Source of the DNA: Bacteroidaceae bacterium
GTDB lineage: Bacteria > Bacteroidota > Bacteroidia > Bacteroidales > Bacteroidaceae
NCBI GenBank assembly: GCA_017381475.1
Contig: JAFOCD010000019.1
Span: forward strand, 1 to 50,807
Reading direction: 5' to 3'
DNA: 50,807 nt
Part shown: positions 41,290 to 48,536 of the stretch, in pieces
Position numbering within the stretch: position 1 is the stretch's first letter
How the letters are laid out: the number at the start of each line of letters is the position of its first letter
Position numbers and translations under genes: made by a program
The notes under the pieces: model-generated
What the model was told of the DNA's origin: nothing
Seen by the model: only the letters and a program-made list of their open reading frames with translations
Database searches by the model: none

Positions 41290-41778
41290 TTACGAGAGTT
41301 CAATGACCTCAAGATCCTTTATCTCCCTGCCGTCTATAGTAAGTTTCACAAGCGTGCGTACAAGTTGCCATCCCTGCTTGCCGGCTGCGCCCGGGTTTAC
41401 ATGCAGGCATCCCAAGACATCGTCGTGCATAACCTTGAGTATGTGGGAGTGCCCGGCAACAAAGAGATTTGGCCTCGCACCGTATAACTCCTTGCGTATT
41501 CCGGGAGAGTATTTCCCGGGATAACCGCCAATGTGAGTCATCATCACATTGCACTCCTCTACTTTGAAATGTAACACATCGTCAAAACGGAGGCTAAGTT
41601 CTCGCCCGTCAATATTCCCGCACACGGCACGCACAGGGCAGTGTTCCTCCAGACGGTCAATAATCAACGGACTACCGATGTCACCGGCATGCCATATCTC
41701 GTCACAATCGGCAAAATGCAGCAGGTAGCGGTCGTCCCAATAGCTGTGAGTATCGGAAAGTATTCCAATGCGTTTCAT
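41290..41778 (-). CDS. YfcE/MJ0936-family metallophosphoesterase
   Basis: The 162-residue protein carries the metallophosphoesterase motif set: GILSDTHSYWD (DxH), WHAGDIGS (GDxx), VCGNIDG (GNxD), THIGGYPG and VAGHSHILK (GHxH), ending HVNPGAAG. It is probably a Mn-dependent phosphodiesterase; the substrate is unknown. It overlaps the upstream cytidylate-kinase-like gene by 4 bases (ATGA), so the two are translationally linked. Confidence 0.92.
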   Translation of the reverse strand: MKRIGILSDTHSYWDDRYLLHFADCDEIWHAGDIGSPLIIDRLEEHCPVRAVCGNIDGRELSLRFDDVLHFKVEECNVMMTHIGGYPGKYSPGIRKELYGARPNLFVAGHSHILKVMHDDVLGCLHVNPGAAGKQGWQLVRTLVKLTIDGREIKDLEVIELS

Positions 41779-42395
41779 TGACCGAAGCGTGCTGTTATAT
41801 ACTGCTTGATGAACCCGACAGTGCCATCAACGCCAAGACGCGACAAGTTCACGCAGAGGTCATAGCTGCTTGCCTCGCCCCAATGCGTGGTTGCATAGTA
41901 GTCGTGATATGAGCGGCGTTTCTTGTCGTTCTTCTCAATGAACTCTATTGCAGCATCGCGTTCCAGACCCTCGCCGCGCATAATGCGCTCGACGCGGTCG
42001 TCATGGTCGGCGGTAATGAACACACTAAGCATTGCAGGGTGGTCGCGCAGCACATACTCGGCACAACGGCCCACAATAATACAGCTCTCGTTTTGCGCGA
42101 TATTGCGTATTGTCTCGCTCTGAATCTCAAAGAGCTTGTCGTTGTCGATGCAGCTGCCTCCCGAGAAATACTCCGAGATTGAACCATGGATGCTGAAGAA
42201 CCCACCGAACAGCGAACTTGACTCGCGCTCGTCGGCCTTCTCAAAGAGCGAAGCATCAATGCCACTCTCGCAGGCAGCCGCCTGCAGCAGAGCCTTGTCA
42301 TATACCTTCACGCCCAACTCGCGTGCAAGCCTCTCGGCAACCTCCTTGCCGCCGCTACCAAGCTGACGGCCTATGGTAATTACAAACTGTCTCAT
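41775..42395 (-). CDS. Cytidylate kinase-like family protein
   Basis: The 206-residue P-loop protein begins FVITIGRQLGSGGKEVAERLARELG in parts (ITIGRQLGSGGKEVA), typical of the cytidylate-kinase-like family that is separate from Cmk. Later ESCIIVGRCAEYVLRDHP and RRSYHDYYATTHWGEASSYD fit the same family. The reaction is not established. It starts 1 base after the MATE gene ends and overlaps the phosphoesterase gene, so the three form one operon. Confidence 0.88.
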   Translation of the reverse strand: MRQFVITIGRQLGSGGKEVAERLARELGVKVYDKALLQAAACESGIDASLFEKADERESSSLFGGFFSIHGSISEYFSGGSCIDNDKLFEIQSETIRNIAQNESCIIVGRCAEYVLRDHPAMLSVFITADHDDRVERIMRGEGLERDAAIEFIEKNDKKRRSYHDYYATTHWGEASSYDLCVNLSRLGVDGTVGFIKQYITARFGQ

Positions 42396-42396
42396 A

Positions 42397-43788
42397 TCAA
42401 AGGTTGTTTATCTGTTCGCGTTTCCACTCCTTGAACTGCAGCATCAGGGTAACCACAGTAAGCATCGCTGCCACCACATCCGAGATGGGCATGCTGTACC
42501 ATACACCCTCAACGCCGTAATATTTGGGCAGGATAAGAAGCAGCGGTATAAGCATGAGCACCTGACGTGTAAGCGACAGGAAGATAGACCTGTTCACCTT
42601 GCCTATGCTCTGAAAGAAATTCGTTGTAACAAGCTGGAATCCAATAACCGGCATAAACACGCACATCACTCTCATTGCCCATGAGGCGCGCTCTATGAGC
42701 ATAGGGTCTGAGGTGAATATGCGCACTACAAGCTCCGGGAAGGCCACACACACCACTCCACCGATTGTGGTGACAAGAGTAGCCCACTTCATTGTCAGCA
42801 TCAGTGCACTGCGCACACGGGCAGGTTGCTTGGCACCATAGTTGTAGCTGACGATGGGCTGCATGCCCTGAGTGAGGCCAAGCACTATCATCACGAAGAT
42901 GAACTGCATGCTGTTGGAGATACCGTATGCAGCAGTCGAAAGGTCACCGTCAGCAGTCGAAGAACTGTTCTCGCGCAAACCCTGATTGATGATGATGACA
43001 ACCATGCAGGCAGCGGTATTTATGAGAAATGGTGACATGCCAATGCGCAGTATTCTCTTGACAATCTCGCCTTTGAGCTTATATATACCGCGTTGCAAAT
43101 GAAGCAGTTCATTGGGGTTGCTCAGCAGTTTTGTCTGCCACATGAGAGTTATTGCCTGAGCGATGATTGTCGCAAGCGCAGCACCGCGTATTCCCCAGCC
43201 GAACCCGAAGATGAAGAGCGGAGTGAGCGCTGCGTTCATCACCACGGTCATGATTGTCGCCGTCATTGCCTGCTGTGGATGCCCCGATGAGCGCAGGGCC
43301 GCATTTATACCGAAATAAAGATGCGTTATTATGTTACCGAGCAGGATGACCTCCATGTAGTCACGGGCAAAAGGCAAGGTATTCTCGCTGGCTCCAAAGA
43401 ACAGCAGTATGTCATCTATAAAAATGAATGACACCGCAGCAAAAAGAATTCCTACAATGACATTAAGCGTCACAAGATTGCCAAGAATATTCTTTGCCGA
43501 GTTATAGTCGCGCTGTCCCAGCCTCACCGAGAGCAGTGTGGAACCACCCACGCCAATCATTGCGCCAAAGGCAACGGAAAGGTTCATGAACGGGAAGGTG
43601 TTCGTGAGTCCCGAGATTGCATCGGGGCCCACATCGGGCATGTGGCCGATGAAAGCACGGTCAATCAGGTTATAGAGTGACGCCGCTATCTGCGCAATGA
43701 TTGCCGGTATGGCATATTGCATAAGCAGCTTTCCCACCCTTTCGGTGCCAAGTTCGGTAGGTACTTTTTTTGTAGTCGTATTGCTCAT
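42397..43788 (-). CDS. MATE-family efflux transporter
   Basis: The 463-residue protein has about twelve membrane segments with MATE features: GKLLMQYAIPAIIAQIAASLYN, DRAFIGHMPDVGPDAISGL, FMNLSVAFGAMIGVGGSTLLS, and in the second half GLTQGMQPIVSYNYGAK. It probably exports drugs or metabolites with Na+ or H+ influx. I chose ATG 43788 (MSNTTTKKVPTELG); the frame upstream lies in the divergent promoter region. It heads the minus-strand run to mrp. Confidence 0.93.
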   Translation of the reverse strand: MSNTTTKKVPTELGTERVGKLLMQYAIPAIIAQIAASLYNLIDRAFIGHMPDVGPDAISGLTNTFPFMNLSVAFGAMIGVGGSTLLSVRLGQRDYNSAKNILGNLVTLNVIVGILFAAVSFIFIDDILLFFGASENTLPFARDYMEVILLGNIITHLYFGINAALRSSGHPQQAMTATIMTVVMNAALTPLFIFGFGWGIRGAALATIIAQAITLMWQTKLLSNPNELLHLQRGIYKLKGEIVKRILRIGMSPFLINTAACMVVIIINQGLRENSSSTADGDLSTAAYGISNSMQFIFVMIVLGLTQGMQPIVSYNYGAKQPARVRSALMLTMKWATLVTTIGGVVCVAFPELVVRIFTSDPMLIERASWAMRVMCVFMPVIGFQLVTTNFFQSIGKVNRSIFLSLTRQVLMLIPLLLILPKYYGVEGVWYSMPISDVVAAMLTVVTLMLQFKEWKREQINNL

Positions 43789-43819
43789 AAATTTTGTAAA
43801 TATTGCATTGTGGCAACAA

Positions 43820-43827
43820 AAAAGATA
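43820..43827 (-). promoter_or_regulatory. Probable -7 box of the MATE operon
   Basis: The minus strand reads TATCTTTT, one mismatch from consensus, immediately next to the mnmA -7 box on the other strand. A -33 box is not clear. Confidence 0.45.
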
Positions 43828-43835
43828 TACCTTTG
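43828..43835 (+). promoter_or_regulatory. -7 box for mnmA
   Basis: TACCTTTG matches the consensus exactly; TTG at 43808-43810 lies 17 bp upstream. The leader would be about 93 bases. The rest of the 145-bp gap is AT-rich. Confidence 0.55.
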
Positions 43836-43933
43836 TATATGCAATATGCCACAGAAGCCGAATATATTGCAAAAATAATCTTTTTTTTTGACTGCAAAGG
43901 TGGCATTATGTAAAATTATCAAATTGCAGATAT

Positions 43934-45034
43934 ATGTTTGAGGAGAAGAGCGTACTTGTTGGAATGAGCGGTGGCATTGACAGCACTGCTGTGTGCAGCA
44001 TGCTGCTCGAGCAGGGATACAGGGTCGAGGGACTCACCTTTGTTACCTGCGACGGTGGCATGAAGGCCGCAGACGATGCCGCAGCACTGGCCGCCAAGCT
44101 TGGCATTCCGCATCACATCGCCGATGTGCGCGGTGAGTTCCGCAAACAGGTGATAGAGCCGTTCATTGATGCATATATGCGCGGAGAGACGCCCAACCCA
44201 TGTGTCAACTGCAACCCCACTGTAAAGTTCCGCCTGCTCCAGGAGTGGGCCGACAAGCTGGGCTGCCGCCACATTGCAACAGGACATTATGTAAAGATTG
44301 AAGAGAAGACCGCCGATGACGGACAAAGCAGATACTACATTGTCACGGGCGACGATGACCGCAAGGACCAGAGCTATTTCCTGTGGAGGCTCACGCAGCA
44401 GCAGCTTGCGCGTGTGATATTTCCCCTTGGCGGAATGGAAAAGCCCGATGTACTTGCCTATCTCAAGGAGAAGGGCTTGCAGAGTGCGGCCGAGAGTGGC
44501 GAGAGCATGGAGGTGTGCTTTATACCCGGTGACTACCGCGAGTTCCTGCGTGCCAACATCACCGACATTGACACACGCCTTGGAGGCGGAGCGTTCGTCG
44601 ATAGCGAAGGCCGCACGCTCGGCAGGCATAACGGCTACCCCTTCTACACCGTGGGGCAACGCAAAGGACTGGGCATAGCCCTTGGCTACCCTGCCTATGT
44701 ACTGAAGACAAACGCCGCAAAGAACACCGTGATGCTTGGCCGTGAAGAGCAGCTGCTCACACAGTACATGCTGATAGACACTCCCGTCTGGGTCGGCGAC
44801 ATCCCCGACAATCTTTGTGTGAGGGTGCGCTACCGCAGCCACCCCGTAGCGTGCGACGCCCCTGTAGCCACAGGAGACGGACGCTGGCTGGTGCGCCTGC
44901 ACTGCACTGTGCAGGCAATAACGCCCGGACAATCGGCTGTGTTCTACCATGGCAACACTGTTGTGGGCGGTGCGTTCATTGCCGACCAGCGAGGCATTAA
45001 CCAATGGATTCCAAAGAACGATGAACAGCATTGA
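43934..45034 (+). CDS. mnmA: tRNA-specific 2-thiouridylase
   Basis: The 366-residue protein has the PP-loop GMSGGIDST (10-18), the first catalytic Cys in TPNPCVNCNPTVKF (C90), ATGHYVKI, KDQSYFLWRL and the second Cys in MEVCFIPGDYREFL (C195). With IscS/Tus-type sulfur relay it makes s2U at wobble position 34 of tRNAs for Lys, Glu and Gln. It overlaps the start of xseA by 14 bases. Confidence 0.95.
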   Translation: MFEEKSVLVGMSGGIDSTAVCSMLLEQGYRVEGLTFVTCDGGMKAADDAAALAAKLGIPHHIADVRGEFRKQVIEPFIDAYMRGETPNPCVNCNPTVKFRLLQEWADKLGCRHIATGHYVKIEEKTADDGQSRYYIVTGDDDRKDQSYFLWRLTQQQLARVIFPLGGMEKPDVLAYLKEKGLQSAAESGESMEVCFIPGDYREFLRANITDIDTRLGGGAFVDSEGRTLGRHNGYPFYTVGQRKGLGIALGYPAYVLKTNAAKNTVMLGREEQLLTQYMLIDTPVWVGDIPDNLCVRVRYRSHPVACDAPVATGDGRWLVRLHCTVQAITPGQSAVFYHGNTVVGGAFIADQRGINQWIPKNDEQH

Positions 45035-46196
45035 CACCCCTCTGACCCTCTATTCACTGAATAACCTCGTGCGCAACGCGGTAGCCGACGCCATGCCGTC
45101 ACGCTACTGGGTAACCGGCGAACTGAGCGAAGTGAGGGAGACCGCAACGGGACACTGCTACATTGAACTTGTGCAGCGCGATGAGAAGACACAGGAGATG
45201 GTGGCCAAGGCGCGTGGCACAATCTGGGCACGCATATACTCGATGCTGCGCCCATATTTCCTTGAACAGACCGGACAGAAATTCGCCGCAGGACTCAAGG
45301 TGCTACTGCAGGTTACCGTGAGCTTCCATGAATTGTATGGCTACACGCTCGATGTTTGCGACATTGAGCCGGCATACACCGTGGGCGACATTGCTCGCCA
45401 GCGCATGCTTGTAATAAAAAGGCTAACCGAAGAGGGCGTCATTGGCCTGAACAAGGAACTGGAAATTCCCCTGCTGCCACAACGCATAGCAATAATATCA
45501 TCGGCAACTGCCGCAGGATATGGCGATTTCTGCGACCAGCTGCTGAACAACCGATACGGTTTTGTCTTCTATCCATACCTATTCCCTGCCCCCATGCAGG
45601 GAAACACTGCCGAGCAGGGCATAATTGACGCGCTCGACCGCATTGCGGCGCATGCCGAGTGCTGGGACGCTGTAGTCATAATACGCGGCGGAGGCGCGAC
45701 AAGCGACCTTGGCTGCTTCGACAGCTATGACCTTGCCAACAACTGCGCACAGTTTCCACTGCCGATAATCACCGGCATAGGGCACCTGCGCGACGAGAGC
45801 GTGCTCGACATTGTCGCGCACACAAGCGCAAAGACACCTACTGCCGTTGCCGAGCTGTTCATACATGCAATGCTTGCCAACGAGTCAATGCTCACCGGGT
45901 TGCAGGACAGCATTGCAAACGCAGTAACTGAACGGATTGCAAACGAGAAAAGACGCATTGAGACCATTGTCGGGCGCATTCCTGTAGCCACCGCTCTGTT
46001 CATGCAGGCACAACATCACAAGTTGGAACTTCACCAGAGAAGCATTGATGCAGCCTCGCCCGAGCACATTCTGTCCCTGGGTTACAGCATCACACGCATC
46101 AACGGCAAGGCAGTGCGCAACGCGGCAGAGCTCAAAACCGGCGACGAACTGCAGACAACAGTCGCGAACGGAGAATTCACAAGTATAGTAAAATAA
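45021..46196 (+). CDS. xseA: Exodeoxyribonuclease VII large subunit
   Basis: The 391-residue protein has an N-terminal OB-fold (LYSLNNLVRNAVADAMPSRYW in part, WVTGELSEVRETATGHCYIEL in part), then the catalytic region with SSATAAGYGDFCDQLLNN, VIIRGGGATSDLGCFDSYDLA and ITGIGHLRDESVLDIVAHTSAKTPTAVAE in part. It forms the processive single-strand DNase with XseB. I chose ATG 45021 (MNSIDTPLTLYSL); the longer open frame lies inside mnmA. xseB follows 8 bases later. Confidence 0.95.
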   Translation: MNSIDTPLTLYSLNNLVRNAVADAMPSRYWVTGELSEVRETATGHCYIELVQRDEKTQEMVAKARGTIWARIYSMLRPYFLEQTGQKFAAGLKVLLQVTVSFHELYGYTLDVCDIEPAYTVGDIARQRMLVIKRLTEEGVIGLNKELEIPLLPQRIAIISSATAAGYGDFCDQLLNNRYGFVFYPYLFPAPMQGNTAEQGIIDALDRIAAHAECWDAVVIIRGGGATSDLGCFDSYDLANNCAQFPLPIITGIGHLRDESVLDIVAHTSAKTPTAVAELFIHAMLANESMLTGLQDSIANAVTERIANEKRRIETIVGRIPVATALFMQAQHHKLELHQRSIDAASPEHILSLGYSITRINGKAVRNAAELKTGDELQTTVANGEFTSIVK

Positions 46197-46204
46197 CCGA
46201 TACC

Positions 46205-46405
46205 ATGGAGAATATGACATACAACGAGGCTGTTTGCCGCCTCGACGAGATAATGAACAGAGTGCAGAACGGGAAACTTGATGTCGACGAGCTCTCGGGC
46301 ATGCTCAAGGAGGCACAGCAACTCGTGCTCTTTTGCCGCAACAAGCTGCACATGGTAGATGAGGAGGTAAAAGCCCTGCTCGAAGAGGCTGCCGCACAGG
46401 AGTAA
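46205..46405 (+). CDS. xseB: Exodeoxyribonuclease VII small subunit
   Basis: The 66-residue, all-helical protein has NMTYNEAVCRLDEIMNRVQN, then GKLDVDELSGMLKEAQQLV and FCRNKLHMVDEEV, the usual XseB pattern. It binds XseA in a many-to-one complex. The stop is 15 bases before the convergent stop of porE with no hairpin in between. Confidence 0.93.
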   Translation: MENMTYNEAVCRLDEIMNRVQNGKLDVDELSGMLKEAQQLVLFCRNKLHMVDEEVKALLEEAAAQE

Positions 46406-46420
46406 ACGGCACAAGGTCTG

Positions 46421-48409
46421 TTATTCGTACAACTTGTATGTTGTACGCAGTACCTGGAATTCGGTACGGCGGTTTAATTGGTGACACACTTCCTGTTCGT
46501 CCTTGTCCAGAGTGTTGATAAACTTCTCGGTGAGCACATCACCCTCTTTCAGGAAGTCATACTGTTCGGCCATTTTCTTCGTTACCACCTTGGGAGCGTT
46601 CTCGCCATACCCCACAGGTGTCAGACGATCCTTTTCTATACCCTTTTCAACAAGATACTTTACCACCGACTCGGCACGTGCCTGTGATAGTCTCTTGTTA
46701 TAGCTATCACCACCACGGTTATCGCAATGCGCTGCAAGTTCAATGGTCACATTGGGGTTCAGCTCAAGCATCTCCACAAGTTCGTCGAGCGAAGAAGCCG
46801 ATGATGCAGTCAGTGTCGCCTTGTTATACTCGTAGAAGATATTATCGATGAGCACGGGACGCGCCGCCGATGGAAGGATAAAGTCGCGCTGATACTTGTG
46901 CTCACCCTCGTCAAGCGTGGTCTTCAGCTCCTGCATGTAGTTCAGGTAACCCTTGCAGGTACCAAGCAACACATACTCCACCCCGGGTGTTACACGCACA
47001 CTGTACGAACCGTCTTTCATTACACCAAAGCTGGTGTTCGTGCCATCGTTGCCAATCATGTATATAACACCCTCGGGCAGCTCATAGCCATCCTTTTCAT
47101 ATATCCAGCCGTGGAGCGTATGCACGGTTTCGGGAAGCATGAACGAGTATATATGGTCCCACCCGCGGGAATCACCCCTGTTTGAACTGAAAAATCCGCG
47201 ATACAGACCCGGTGCAAATGTGATGCCGAAGTCATCGGCATTGGAATTCACGGGAGCACCGATGTTTTTCACATCCCAAATAGTGTCATTCACCTGCACT
47301 GCGCTGTATATATCAAGACCACCCATGCCCGGGTATCCGTTTGACGAGAAGAAAAGCTCGCCTTGCGGACCGAATGCAGGGAACTGCTCATCGGCCTCGG
47401 TATTGATACCCGAACCCAGATTTTCAAGTATACCCTCCATAGCCTTGCTCTGCCCGATATACAATCTCCAAATATCAAGGCCACCACAGCCACCGGCCAT
47501 GTTCGATGTAAAGTAAAGCCACTCACCACATGGAGAGACTGCCGGATGCGCATATGCCGAAAGTGTGTCACTTGACACCACCACCTGTTCTGGTTTTGTC
47601 CATGAGGCATCGCTACGGTTGCTCTTGAATATCGTTGCATAACGGGGATACTGTTCATCCATTGCACAACGGGTGAAATACATAACCTTGCCATCGGGAG
47701 TGAAAGCACAGGCGCCATCCTCGTACTCGCCGTTTATGTCACTCTCTATTTTCTCGGTCTTTTGCCATTTGCCCTTTTCATCACGCTTGGTCAGGAAAAT
47801 ATCGGCACTCTTCTGCCCGGTAATACAACTCAATTCCTCGCCTGTAGCCTCTTTGCGTGTACTGGTGGTAACAATCATAGTTGTATCCTCACCAACAAAT
47901 GCCGGGCAATAATCGCTCCGCTGGCCATTGAGTTCCTTTGACTTTTTCACAATGTAGCGCGTGGGATTCTTTTTCCACTCGGCCGACTGCTTTGCCGACT
48001 CAAGGCCCACCATAGCCATGCGGTCACCCGGAGCCAACGCGAGGAACTCCTCATAACTCTTCTGTGCAGCCTTGTAGTCACCCTTTACAAGTTGTGCATC
48101 GGCAAGATAGCGCAAGGCCATAGAATCGGGATAACCATAGCGCACAGCGTTCTGGTATGCACCCACAGCCATAACGGAATTGTAACTCTTGCGGTAACAC
48201 TCGCCCATTTTCCAGGCAACCTCGGCACGAAGCGCGCGTTCTTTTGGAGAAATTTTGCGATAACCCTTCTTGTACTCCTTTGCAGCTTCGTGATACTCCA
48301 TGACGGCAGCATACTGGTCACCTTTCTTGATGGCCTTGTCGCTGCCGCATGCTGTTGCAAGCAGGATGCACAGTGTCAGAGTCAGTATTTGAGTTATTGC
48401 CTTTTGCAC
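46421..48409 (-). CDS. porE: PorE-like T9SS outer-membrane lipoprotein (TPR, beta-propeller, OmpA domain)
   Basis: The 662-residue protein has the order expected for PorE: a lipoprotein signal (LATAC, Cys 21), TPR-like helices (about 25-155), a PD40/WD40-type propeller (about 160-430 with DGACAFTPDGKVMYFT, YAHPAVSPCGEWLYFTSN, FPAFGPQGELFFSSNG), a carboxypeptidase-regulatory-like domain (LHGWIYEKDGYELPEG) and a C-terminal OmpA domain (VTIELAAHCDNRGGDSYNKRLSQARAESV in parts). PorE anchors the T9SS to peptidoglycan. The start is GTG at 48407-48409; no in-frame ATG exists upstream and the next Met would remove the signal. Similar OmpA/TPR proteins with other roles exist. Confidence 0.85.
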   Translation of the reverse strand: MQKAITQILTLTLCILLATACGSDKAIKKGDQYAAVMEYHEAAKEYKKGYRKISPKERALRAEVAWKMGECYRKSYNSVMAVGAYQNAVRYGYPDSMALRYLADAQLVKGDYKAAQKSYEEFLALAPGDRMAMVGLESAKQSAEWKKNPTRYIVKKSKELNGQRSDYCPAFVGEDTTMIVTTSTRKEATGEELSCITGQKSADIFLTKRDEKGKWQKTEKIESDINGEYEDGACAFTPDGKVMYFTRCAMDEQYPRYATIFKSNRSDASWTKPEQVVVSSDTLSAYAHPAVSPCGEWLYFTSNMAGGCGGLDIWRLYIGQSKAMEGILENLGSGINTEADEQFPAFGPQGELFFSSNGYPGMGGLDIYSAVQVNDTIWDVKNIGAPVNSNADDFGITFAPGLYRGFFSSNRGDSRGWDHIYSFMLPETVHTLHGWIYEKDGYELPEGVIYMIGNDGTNTSFGVMKDGSYSVRVTPGVEYVLLGTCKGYLNYMQELKTTLDEGEHKYQRDFILPSAARPVLIDNIFYEYNKATLTASSASSLDELVEMLELNPNVTIELAAHCDNRGGDSYNKRLSQARAESVVKYLVEKGIEKDRLTPVGYGENAPKVVTKKMAEQYDFLKEGDVLTEKFINTLDKDEQEVCHQLNRRTEFQVLRTTYKLYE

Positions 48410-48483
48410 AATGAAGTATTATAGCTGTTATACAATAACTGAAAAAAGCGGGTTTTATTTTATAAAAGCGGAAATATATTGAC

Positions 48484-48517
48484 AAAAAAGCGTCAGTAAT
48501 CGGCTACTGACGCTTTT
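48484..48517 (-). terminator. Terminator of the endonuclease gene
   Basis: AAAAGCGTCAGTA (48486-48498) pairs with TACTGACGCTTTT (48505-48517) around ATCGGC. On the minus strand the stem is followed by a run of T (A-run 48484-48489). Confidence 0.9.
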
Positions 48518-48536
48518 AAAAACGATATTGATTTTA

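Noticed and set aside
43919-45037. Long minus-strand open frame (372 codons) opposite mnmA
   Set aside because: It is a shadow of mnmA, whose PP-loop and catalytic cysteines are clear. The antisense product has low-complexity composition and no motif.
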